Assembly (NCBI GenBank): GCA_030062745.1
Contig: CP099840.1
Span: forward strand, 35,219,101 to 35,283,100
Length of the DNA stretch: 64,000 bases
Direction: 5' to 3'
Origin: Capitulum mitella
Lineage: Eukaryota; Arthropoda; Thecostraca; Pollicipedomorpha; Pollicipedidae
In this document: positions 47,001 to 59,000 of the stretch, piece after piece
How the letters are laid out: each line of letters begins with the position of its first letter
Position numbering within the stretch: the stretch's first letter is position 1
Made by a program: the position numbers and the translations under genes
The notes under the pieces: generated by a model
Seen by the model: only the letters and a program-made list of their open reading frames with translations
What the model was told of the DNA's origin: nothing
Database searches by the model: none

Positions 47001-50000
47001 CGGTTTTAAAGCCATCTGACGTGTACGTATCCATATGACATGTACATTTCAACTCTCCGTCCAACATTCAACTACACTCGAGGAAACAACGATGTCATAA
47101 CGCTGTGCGGCTTCATTATCAACCACCACGCCACTTGTGACTGCGATAATCAGTCTGCCGGAGGCCGGTGACCACGCAGGTCGCCGCATGACGGCCACAG
47201 GTGACTCATCAGGCGGGCTGCCGTCTGTAGCTGCCACCAGCACTGACCCTGCAGGTGACGGTGTTGGCCAGGAGGTCCTCCTCGCTGCGGCCGCTGTCGC
47301 CGGAGTGGTTCGAGACTGAGTCGGCCATCCGGTCCTGGAAGCTGCCGGCCACCCGCTCCAGCTCCACCTGCGGCAGACGGCCCGTCAGCCGGCGCTCAGA
47401 ACGAGACGAGACAGAGGACAGAACGGGACGACGACAGAGGACAGCACCACAGGGCAGAGTCCAGCGCCGGCCGGCCGCCGGACCACTCGGCAAACCGAGA
47501 GTTCACCGTCAGCCGGAGACGGCAACAGGCCAGTCGGCAAACGAAGACGCTCTGTACCTCAGACGCTCTGTACCTCAGACGCTCTGTACCTCAGACGCTC
47601 TATACCTCAGACGCTCTATACCTCAGACGCTCTGTACCTCAGACGCTCTGTATCTCAGACGCTCTGTATCTCAGACGCTCTGCATCTCAGAGGCTCTGTA
47701 TCTCAGACGCTCTGTACCTCAAACGCTCTGTACCTCAGATGCTCTATACCTCAGACGCTCTGTATCTCAGACGCTCTGTATCTCAGACGCTCTGTACCTC
47801 AGACGCTCTATATCTCAGGCGCTCTGACCCTCAGACGCTCTGTACCTCAGACGCTCTGTGTCTCAGACGCTCTATACCTCAGACGCTCTGTACCTCAGAC
47901 GCTCTGTACCTCAGACGCTCTGTATCTCAGACGCTCTCAGACGCTCTGTATCTCAGACGCTCTGTATCTCAGACGCTCTGTATCTCAGACGCTCTGCATC
48001 TCAGAGGCTCTGTATCTCAGACGCTCTATACCTCAGACGCTCTGTACCTCAGACGCTCTGTATCTCAGACGCTCTGTACCTCAGACGCTCTATACCTCAG
48101 ACGCTCTGTACCTCAGACGCTCTGTATCTCAGACGCTCTGTACCTCAGACGCTCTGTATCTCAGACGCTCTGTACCTCAGACGCTCTGTACCTCAGACGC
48201 TCTGTATCTCAGACGCTCTGTATCTCAGACGCTCTGTACCTCAGACGCTCTATATCTCAGGCGCTCTGACCCTCAGACGCTCTGTACCTCAGACGCTCTG
48301 TATCTCAGACGCTCTATACCTCAGACGCTCTGTACCTCAGACGCTCTGTATCTCAGACGCTCTATACCTCAGATGCTCTGTACCTCAGACGTGAAGTGTA
48401 TCAGTCTCTACTATCCTCGGATCAACAGCGAGCGTGGGACTGCTTTCGGTTTAGTTCTAATGAGATGAAGCTTGTCCATACAGCGGCGTTACGACTACGT
48501 GAACAAGGACCATCCAAAAATGTCGGCTACAAATCAAACCGGTCATAAATTTGTCACATGAAAAAGACACAAAAGAGACGACAAGCATTCATTTAAAAAC
48601 TCTCCGTCATGCGTCCCTCCCTTCTAGACATCCATCCTTCGGGAGCAGCTTTCTTCAGCGACCCTCCTTCAGGCGTCTCTCCCTCCCAGGGATCCGTCTC
48701 TCGAGCGCGCAGCTCTCGAGGGTCCCCGTCTCAGGCGTCTCTCGTCCTCACCTCCAGCCTGCCGGCCACGTTGCCCTGCTGACTGATGATCGGCACCTGG
48801 TACCGGAACCGGACGTCCTGCAGGACGGCCTCCAGAAACAGGTTCGCCACCTCCGATCAGGTGGTGGTTCTCCTGCGTCTCGAAGAAAGGGTCTCCGACC
48901 GTGTCCTGTAACAGGAGGAAAGCATACCAACGAATAACGCCAGTATCATTAATGAAGGAAATCAACAACGGAAGCAGTCAGCATTGCTGTAGCACATATT
49001 CAATGCGAAAGAGCCAGCATGAGAATGACGCCTGATAAAATATTCAGACGTGGCGAACTTCCGTCTCCGCGATGTTCATTACCTGGATCATACGATGCGT
49101 GGCATTTACCGCCATTCGCTGGTAAATGCAGCAGTTTTGACCCAAAACCTTATCATCCCGGAGATGATACTACCAGTTCCGTTCATAAAGAGCGCATCAT
49201 TTTCCCGCAGCTCAGTTCCAGGATTCGAGCGAGTCTTTTGTCACGCACCACCACTATATCCCAGAAAGGCGTTGTTCTATGAACACGGGTTTTCGAAGGT
49301 GACTCACATACAATATAAACATGCCCTCCTTCACACTCATCGCTCCTTTAACCAGGTAGAGTTGACAAGGTACTGATATGCGTACTTTGATGACTACGTG
49401 GATGCTTTCCACAAGGCTGGGCTTCTCACAAACTGACCTGCATGACAGATCCGGCCTGAATTTCATTGTAAAGCTCCCTCATGTCGACCAGCTTGTTGTC
49501 CAGCTTCTCCAGGCTCCAGATCTGGTTCGGGTGACCGCGTCGCTTCACGCAGATGGCGGGCTCGCAGACAAACAGTCCTCGCTGCGGCAGCATGAGGGCA
49601 TCAGCTGCGCACACCGCCCCACTTCTTCAACCGATCAAAGCCCATCAGTCGCTGCCCATCACATCGATTTGGAAGCGTGATACTTCAAACGCGCAATGTC
49701 TCTAATTTCCGTTTGAAGTGCAATGTACAATTTTATCATCAAATACCACCAACCGCAAAGAAACTCCTCTGAACACGCCTTCGGGTACGCCAAGTTCAAT
49801 GCGCCGCACGGAGGACGGGAGGCTCCGGTTCAGGACACCACCAGGCCGTCGGCCGCTCGGTGCCGACCAGCGGAGAGTGGGCCGGTGGACGGAGGGGCCG
49901 CACCTACCCGCCGACTGGGGCCCAGGTTCTCCGGCGGGATCTGCAGCGTCACCGAGTAGCTGGTGTTGCGGCGCAGCTCGTCGGCCATGAAGCTGGCCTC

Positions 50001-53000
50001 GCGCGCCAGCGTGTTGGCGCGCACGATCTCCTGCCGCAGGGTGGCGACGCTGCGCCGGAACTGCTCCTCCCTGGCGGCCGGGGCAGCGGGGCCGTCAGCG
50101 GCCGCGCTCCTCGGCCGGCCGTCAAACCGACCACAACAATGCACTGTGACGAACCACTGCCGCACCGATGACGCCAGAAAGGCATGTTTTACATGATCTC
50201 ATGACAACATCCTTTGACGAGTACAATACAATACACTAGTAGGAGTTTTATCGGTTCTTCAACGTTAAGTACACTTCATGGGCACGACACCAGGACAATG
50301 GTGCATGCTGCTGGGTAAAAAATAAATAATAAGTAAATAAAAAAAATAAAAAATAAGGTGTCCCAATTACAAAAGCGTGTCGCCGATGTGTGTCGCCAGT
50401 CCGGGGCCGTCTGTCCCCGTGTTTCATGCGTCGCTGCCGGCGGCGGCCGCAGCTGACGCAGCCCGCATCCCAGCTGTGGCCCGGCACGACGGGCCGGCGC
50501 GCTCACCTGTCGCGGGCCCACTGCTCGAGCCGGCACTGGGCCAGCGGGCTGAACAGGGTCGAGACGCGCCGCATGCCGTCCGGCGGGCCCGGCTGGCCCG
50601 GCACCGACGGCGACATGGCGCTGCGCAGCTGCTCAAACTGGCGCTCGTACTCCCGTCGCTGCTGCTCCAGCGCCACTGGCGGACGCGGGCACGAGCGTGA
50701 GCGCAAACTGGAGCAGACACGGCCGCCTGCGCCCCCCCCCCCCCCCCGCTGCTGCTCCAGCCCCACTGGCGGACGCGGGCACGAGCGGGAGCACAAAAAC
50801 GAGAACACCCCCCCCCCCTCCCCCCCCCCAACTCAGCGCCCGAAACCGCACCATACTTTGAAAAAACTAGGCCGTACATGAACGACGCAAACATCTTGAT
50901 GTTCCCATGCAACCACACATTCACGAATGAAGAATTCGCCATCAAGGCAGTAGAACATGCTACGACTGTTTATGCCGCAGAATAGACTGAGAACTGCCAA
51001 GTTCAAAAGATAACGTCAAACTACAAAAGCATTAACTCTTGTGAGCACTTTGCGCGACCATTTCTCTTTTTTCCGATGGACGAAAATAGTCCTGCATGGT
51101 AACAGCTGACGCGGCTTCAAACAGCGCGCGTGGCGGTCGCCCCTGTGACAGATGGAGTCAGCGCGGGCTCAGCTTGGCGTGGCGTGCTCCGCCCGACCCT
51201 CACTCTGCTTGTCCTGCTGGTGCTGGTGCTCCAGCTTCTCGATCGCCGACTGGATCGGGTTATCGCTCAGCTCCTTCATCACCAGCTCCTCGCGGGCGAA
51301 GTTGTAGTCGAAATTCTGCGCTGGCGTCTGCGGCTCCGTCGCTCCGGAATTCCCTGGGGTAGTAAAAAAAAAAAAAAAAAAAAAATGTGAAATGATACAC
51401 ATTCGGACGAAAGTGCACACTTCCGTGTTATCCTAAAATGCCTACATAAGTTCAGAATGCTCATGTGTACGCAATCAGTTTCAGTACGAAACCATCTGTG
51501 GCTTAGACCGCAAAATGGTAGTAAAACACGTCCACATGAAATTTTCCGTTTTTCCTCTCAATGAATACATACAAATTTACGGTATGATCACCCATCAGAT
51601 CGTACAGAAAACAATTAGCATTTGTGTTTCAAACATTCGGAGATCGTGCTGCTGTGCAACAGGTGGAGATGATCCCAACACAACACCCTAAACAGCAAAC
51701 CGGGCGCAGGCCCTCGAATCCAGACATAGCGACACGCGGCACCAGGCCGTGGCCACCGTGCGGAGCGGCGTCGACACCGTGCGGCGCTCACCGCTGAGCC
51801 GCGGGCAGTTGACGCGGAAGAAGTGGTTGTTGCCCCAGAGCAGGCGGTCGCCGTGGCGCAGCTGCGTGCGCTCGGTGACCTGGGTGCCGTTGACGCAGCA
51901 GCGGGCGCCCTCGATCGGCACCATGTACAGCGAGCCGTCCTCCACCGTCAGGCGGCAGTGCTCCGGCTGGATGCCCAGGCCCGACAGCTGGATGTCGGTG
52001 CCGCCCGGCGCGTCCGGTAGCCCCACCACCGTGTGCTCCTGCCGGGCGAGGACGGCCCGTCACCGGACGGTCCTCGGCTGGTCCCGGTGACGTGGCGGTG
52101 AAGGCCACACAGGCCACGCCTCCCAGGGAGAATGGGTGAGGGGAGCGCAGAGTCCCGCACTGCTGGGACAGTGGCGGCCGTTCCAACCCCACGGCCAACA
52201 CATGGTCGTCTCCTCTCACTGATACGATGGATGAAGGGGTTGGCGGAGGGGGGACTGAATTGGGCTTGGCGCGCCGTCTTCGCCTTGTATTACCAACACC
52301 AGGGGTAAGTACATGAAATGGGACATGAAACAGCGGCCAGCACGCCGTCCTTACCGACGCTCGTTGCCCGGAATGGTAAGCATCCAAACCAGGCTCATGG
52401 CAAACATCTCGCCATCTTCCCTCCCTGACGTGACCATGTCAGGGAGGGAGAACTTCAAGGAAAACACCACGCAGTCCTCGCGCATTCAAGGCGCATGACA
52501 TTGCAATGCCATGCAATGCCACTGGACAATGCACTGCCCCGATTTTCACTCGCCGGGATAACAAATTTGCAATAAAATGCACGTCCGGTGCATTTTATTG
52601 CAAGCTCCCAGGGACCGGTATGAAACCTAGTGGCACAGGCCAGGCAGTGGGATCCAGGCACTCAGGAAAGCAGCTCATCCGCGTAGCGCGCACACCGTAC
52701 AGCTGATAACGAAGCGCGGGATGACAAGCAGCATAGCCACGGTTAAGCGAAGCGACACATGGATTGTTTTCTGGCACATTTGAGTAGAAACACTGGGATT
52801 GAATACCGAATAGCACACTTCCATCTGCAATGCGCTGTCCACTTGCCTTGAGATAATACACCAGCATCTCGTTGAGATGCGGATCGGCATTCAGATTCAC
52901 TAGGTAAAACTTGTTCTTCTGCACCGAAATGCCCACCGATTGCACACTGATCCCCATCTTCTCCAGCGCCTGCTGCCTCTCCTGCTGGACGCGGCCTGAA

Positions 53001-56000
53001 ACAGTCGCGGAACTGAGCCCGCGCGTCTATACACCCGTGACGTCGACGTGCGCACGGCGCCGTCCAGCGTCTGTCACCCCACAGGCCGGCTCCGGAGGCC
53101 CCGGGTGGGTTCGCGGCTGCCAGGTGCCGCGGCATGGTCCCAGCTGTCCTCCTGTTACACCGCAGCCAAAGGCAAGCGGACGAGCGCTGCAGGGTCCAGA
53201 GCAAGTCAACACGCCGGGACCACGGCGCCGTGGCGTCGGCCGGCTCCGTCGACACGGCGACGGGAAACATTGGCCGGCGCGGACTGCGGTATTACGAACA
53301 ATTCCTCTGCAGGTCACGAGTTTCCGCACCGCAATGCACGTCACGAGCAATCTGCACGGTCCAGTGCACGGGTCGACAAGCACAAAGGTCACGCTCGACA
53401 GTCAGGGAACGAATCAGTTCCCACAAAGAAGGACCTGAAAGGAGTGGTTGAGGTCATGTCTCCTGGGGCCGCTCCTGCCTCACGCACTGGCCAACGATCT
53501 GCCAACGGCGAATCACACAGCGACCGCTGGAGCACAAGTCAACGTTACTTCGACCCCTCCCCGCCCGGCACACATGCATGGCTGTCTCCATATCACATCC
53601 TTGGAAGCTTGCGAGGAATTTCGTAAGTACCGGGATGAACGCTAGCAATTACGGAAGCATTTTAACTAGAACGAATCCGCAACACACAGTTACTTCGTGA
53701 TTTCCTCCTCCGACACGAACCTGTCTTCTGAAGCTTCTCCTCCCACGTCTCCGACATCTGACGCATGATTTTCTCGTTTTCGCTAAGTTTTTCCCGAAGG
53801 TCGACATCGCCCGCCATCTCGCAGTCCTCGATGACTTCTCCCGACTTGAGACGCTGGAGGCGGCAGAGGCATATATCACGAGCCATCGTTCAAAACGTCC
53901 GATCAAACGCCCACCGGCCACAAATCATGTCAAGCAAAAATAGCGCTATGCTTCACTGTTGGCAAGCATCTCCGAGACCACCAATGAAATCCACATTAGT
54001 TGAGTCACGTACGAATAAAGCTCAGAACGGTTCAGGAATCGACGTTTGACTCAAAACTACATCAGCCGTCTCAATACCATTCCCTTCCAGAGCGCCCGCC
54101 GTCCTGGTGCAGGGCGGCACAGCGACAGCGGCATCTGACCATCAGCAATGCTGCCCGCCGCACGAGACATGTCGAAGCGCATTGCCATCAACCAAAAGGG
54201 ATCTAGTTTACCAAACAACTCTGAACCAAACACAGCAAAACCTTTTTGGATTTCAGTGTTACCAATAATTCTTCGTCACGTATGCATGAATGCAGACCTG
54301 GCCTCTAGCCATCCCGGCCTATCGCCAGAGAATTGCGGCCATCACTTTCAAAGCCATCAGGCCACAATGCCAAATTTCCCCGCACACAGTCACACGTCCC
54401 GGTCGGCCACGCACCGCCAGCTGGTCGCGCAGTCGCTCCACCTCGTCTCGCAGCTCGCGGATGATGCGCGCGTTCGGGTCCTCGTTCACCACGGCGTGGT
54501 TGACGATCCGCTTGGCCCTGTCCGCGTACCTGCCAGGTCCCCGTCCACCGGGTCAGGGTCAAGGTCCCAGGGTCAGCTCAGCGCGACAGGCTACGGCGAG
54601 CGTTATGTCGCCATCGACAACTAATGAACCACCAGTAACAATGAAATATTCATGCCGACGATCTTTCAGTCAACACGGAAAGATTCGGTTCCAAACCTGT
54701 CATCATACACGCTTGGTACGGGTTTTATCTGTCAAACATCGAGGAAAACCGGTTATGTACCGTAAGGGACGTCCGAAGACCAGCCAACGACCACTGTGAG
54801 TCACTGCGGCCCATGAAATCTCGGACGATCTCAGCCGGAACTCGTGGAGCTCCACTGACCGACGTCGCGACAGCTCAAGGACTTGCAGAGGCGTCATTTC
54901 GCTCCCAGAGAACCTACCTCAACGTGGACAGCGTCTCCTCGTAGTTATCACTGGCCGGAGATATCGTGGCAACCATCACCGTTCTGCTGTTGCCGCCCAG
55001 GTTATCCTGCGATAAATGATAATACATTTAACACGTTATTCAGGCCTAGCGAAGCACAATTCGTTGATGGGCACAACACAACACAATTGGACGACAATGA
55101 GTGAATCACCATGCAATCACTTGCCACGAGCTGAGCGCTTTCAGATCTCAAGTGCCCCAGACGGAGGTCACATCGACGGTACCCTGAACACAACACTGAC
55201 GGTACCCTGAACAAAACAATCATCAAAATAACGTTTTTACATGGTATCATGAAACGACCGTTAACAGACGGCTGTTATTCAGTTCCCGGATATTTACGAC
55301 GTTCCGCCCGACCGGTCACATGGCGTGCAGCGCCGACTCAGAGGTGCCGGAGCGCTGCGCGAGCACTGAAACTTAACACGACGTTGACTGGATGCGACAG
55401 GACGCCTGGGATGCCAGTAACGCGCACCATACGACGCAGCGCCAAAAACTCGCACCTTGAGCAACCAGGTGAGCACAGAGTCCCTGTACGGCACAAAGTT
55501 GTCCTTGGAGCGTGCCTTGCCAGCCGAGGCGTCCGCCAGTTTCGAGATGACCAGTCCCAGGGTCGTCAGCGACCTGTAGGCAAGGTGGCCGCCGGCTGAG
55601 GTCAGGGAACGGGGAACGACGAAGGCACGCAGACATAAAAATCGGCCGGGAACACGCATCACATAAATTGCGCAGAGCTCCCATGTACATCACCGCGTGC
55701 CCATGCCATAGAGATAAATCGTACGGAGACCAAAGTGATTCAACGGGGTATTTTCAGACGCCAACCTAAATACACCTGCATCGTCAAATACAGTCAGTGA
55801 TCTCGCGCAAAGTGCATTCCATACGGAAATATATGGACCCAGGCAACTACATGTTCACAGATGTCTGAAACACGTGGTAGACGTCGAGAAAGACCGAACA
55901 CTCACATGATCACGGGATTTCAACACAAAAACATCATATCCTGGAGACAGGGAGAGGAAAACATGATACAACCACCAAATGAATGACACCTTTCAGATCG

Positions 56001-59000
56001 TCCGAGAAACACAAAGCACGGGAATACTAGCAATCGGCAGGCTCGTATCAGACATCCGAACCATCCTGCCCCAGACGCGGTGTTCCACCCACTTGTTGAT
56101 GTTGCTGCCCTCCTTGAGCCGGTCGCCGGCGGCGCCCGTTTTGATGGCGCGCTCCGAGCCGGCGAGATCCACCAGAGAGACCCGGCTCACCTTCTCACCG
56201 CTCACGCCCGACTGCAGGTCCGTCAGCGTCTGCAGGCAGCGGCGGGACACGGGTTACATGTGACACAGGCGACTCCCGACTGCTGTTAAGGAAGTGTCTG
56301 CACGAGGCGGCAGACCATAAGTTTACATGGCAAAGGGTTGGACGCTAGACGTCTGGGCCAACCCGAACTTCGCCTCGGAACTTCCGAACATATGAGATAC
56401 AAAACATAGGAACAAACAGCGCGGCACACATAAAATCCGAACCAGACGTTACACGTCTGGTTCACTCTGAACTGGAACGAGGTTAGCACGTTGGAGAGAT
56501 GCCCGACGGCTGGACAGAGAGTGAGACCGAAAACAGCACGCCTGGCCGTGGCGGTACGAATTCTTACCAACAAACTTCAGCAGTCCTGTGTCGTGACCAC
56601 AGAATCCCACAGCACGAACACCATCGACAACACATGTAGGCCATCTATGTCAATATTACAGGCTAACATTACCGAATACAGCCTAAGATTTTCCTGGACT
56701 TTAAATCACAGAACACCTGTCCGCCGCCGCAGTCGTCTCACCTGTGTCAGGATGACGGTGAAGACCGCGTGAGAGCGTGACGACTCGGAGTTCATGTTGG
56801 TGGCGGCCACTGTCCGCGACTTGTTGCCCTCCACTATCAGCCGCTCAATGTCCTGCCCGACATCGCCAGCCGGCGTCAGACACCGATGGACACCGCGAGC
56901 GCCAGGTGCAGTGAAAACTGCGCGAACGCCTAGCAGTGGTATGAACTGTGAGAGTCTATGGGGCATTTAGTGCAACACTCGGCTGTAAGTTGACTCAGCA
57001 GTCTCTCCTGCTACGTCATCAGTGACATTTACATCACTACCAATTATAGGCACTGCCTACCTCAACCCGAGACACAGTCAGTGGCACGCCTACCTCACCG
57101 CAAAACAGAATCAGTGGCACCGCCTACCTCACTAAGAGATCCAAAGACGGCATCCCTTGCTGCCTAAATAACCACGGAACACTATCAATGACACTGTTTA
57201 CCCAACTGCGACGCATAATCGGTGAGATCTCTAACATCACTACGAAATACCATCAGCAGCATCACCTCGAATCACAATCAGCAGGATCACACCTAACCGA
57301 GACGTGCAAACACCGGCATCGCCTATCTCACCCCGAGATCACCGCCCACCTCACCACAACAGACCATCCGACACATCCGCTCCCTGGCCACGCGTCCTTC
57401 TCGGCGACACCCGTCCCCGAGCCTGAGCCGACGGCTGGGAGTGTCGGGACGCACCTGTTCACAGGAGACGGCCAGCACCGACAGGCCGTCCACGTACGGT
57501 CCCAGCAGGTTGTGTTCGCGCACCTTCAGCGACTGTTTGCCTCCGCGCGGGTCCAGCAGGTCGTGGACCTGCGACACGCCGCCGGTCAGCCCGCGGACCG
57601 CAACCTTCCGTCAACGGAAACGGGCCGCAACAGCGGGCAGTACACGGGGGACGGGAACGGAGCCACACCGAACGGGCCGCAACAGCGGGCAGAACACGGG
57701 GGACGGGAACGGAGCCACACCGGGGACAAGACACAGCACGATTTGGAACCCGTATGCCGCACACGATTCTGGAGGAGAACGCTACAAGAGTTTCAAATCT
57801 TACGTTCATCCGGTCCTATTTCTCTTTCCGCACTGCATCAGCCTTAAATGATCGGCGATGCGTCGTTGACTGATGTTTGCGTCGTCAAGGAAACCTCGTG
57901 CTCCCCCAGAAACTGACATATCACTAACCAAAAGTACCCCACTGGTAACAGTGCTAAATGCGCCAGTGGACTAAAAAAACAAGCAGCACCAAAAGCATAA
58001 CGAAAAAAATGTTCAATACCAACCCTGCAAACAACATGGGAAAGACATAACCATAACTCACTCATCTCAAAATAAATGGGAGATAAAATAGAATCACCAC
58101 CTGCGAGGGAACACTTTTTGTGAGCCACAAAAGAAAATAAAAAGACTTGAGCATCGCAAATGCAACCACCATGACAGGTAGCACGGGCCCGTCGTGACAC
58201 AAAGCGTGGACACGAAAAACTTGTGCGACACGAGACGTTTTCGAGACAACGGCACATTAGCAATGGACGACAAAAGTTGTAAAACTGAGATTTCATACGA
58301 CATACGACTTAACTCATGGGATCGTGTCCATTCCCCCCAACCTCCCCACTTGACTGCCACGAGATATCTACTACAGCACAAATCGGACCACCCATGCGCC
58401 AGCAGCAAGACCACAGGACGCCTGTCATAAGAACTCCCGGTGACATATGACAAAGCAAGGCCGAAGGCACGCTCGGTCATCGCAGACATACCTTTTCGTT
58501 GTAGATCTCCATGTAGCTGACCTCCACCTTGAAGCCCAGGCCGGGGTCGGTGCACGAGGCGACCCGGTCGAACAAGGTGTCGCACAGCCGGGGGATGAGA
58601 CCGCGGGAGTCGTGGCTGCCCATCATCGTGTACGACTTCCCCGACCCTGGCAAACAGACAGGTGCCAGGGTCAAGGTCAGCAGGTGTCAGAGTGGTACAG
58701 CACGAATGCGGTGAGAACGCCGGCTCCTCCACTGACGCCCTACGTCAGTGTGGCGTACACACGAGACACTGCGCATCAGTGTGGTGAGCACGTGAAAGAT
58801 GCTGAACACCAGCGTGGTGAGGAGGCCCGTTGAGGAGCTCACCAGCGCCCTGAGAATGTCAAAGACACAAGAAATGCATGGAGAGTCGGTTACACATTCC
58901 ACATGCTAATTCTGTCGCTGCAGTCACGCCAAATCGCTGCAGTCACGCCAAATATCCCACTGAACGTTTGCGGACGAGGTCGCCATCTCAGGTCGGATCT

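Larger units (their letters stand above)
40958..50675 (-). other. Khc-73: Kinesin stalk exons 13-27
   Basis: Exons: 50507-50675, 49908-50070, 49438-49581, 48752-48905, 47248-47367, 46375-46464, 45880-46000, 45172-45351, 44325-44505, 43943-44076, 43460-43648, 42588-42782, 42052-42257, 41560-41650 and 40958-41112. Landmarks in order: [197 protein letters not shown] and [20 protein letters not shown]. The fourth of these exons has one extra base. Confidence 0.93.

Noticed and set aside
47255..48394. Long plus-strand open frames of about 180 codons
   Set aside because: They are read-through of the 16 bp repeat, whose period keeps all frames open, and they overlap a kinesin exon on the other strand.
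52589..52600. Palindromic 'tgcacgtccggtgca' flanked by 'caataaaa/ttttattg' near 52569-52602 as a regulatory site
   Set aside because: It is a neat inverted repeat in an intron, but nothing ties it to a known operator or element end.
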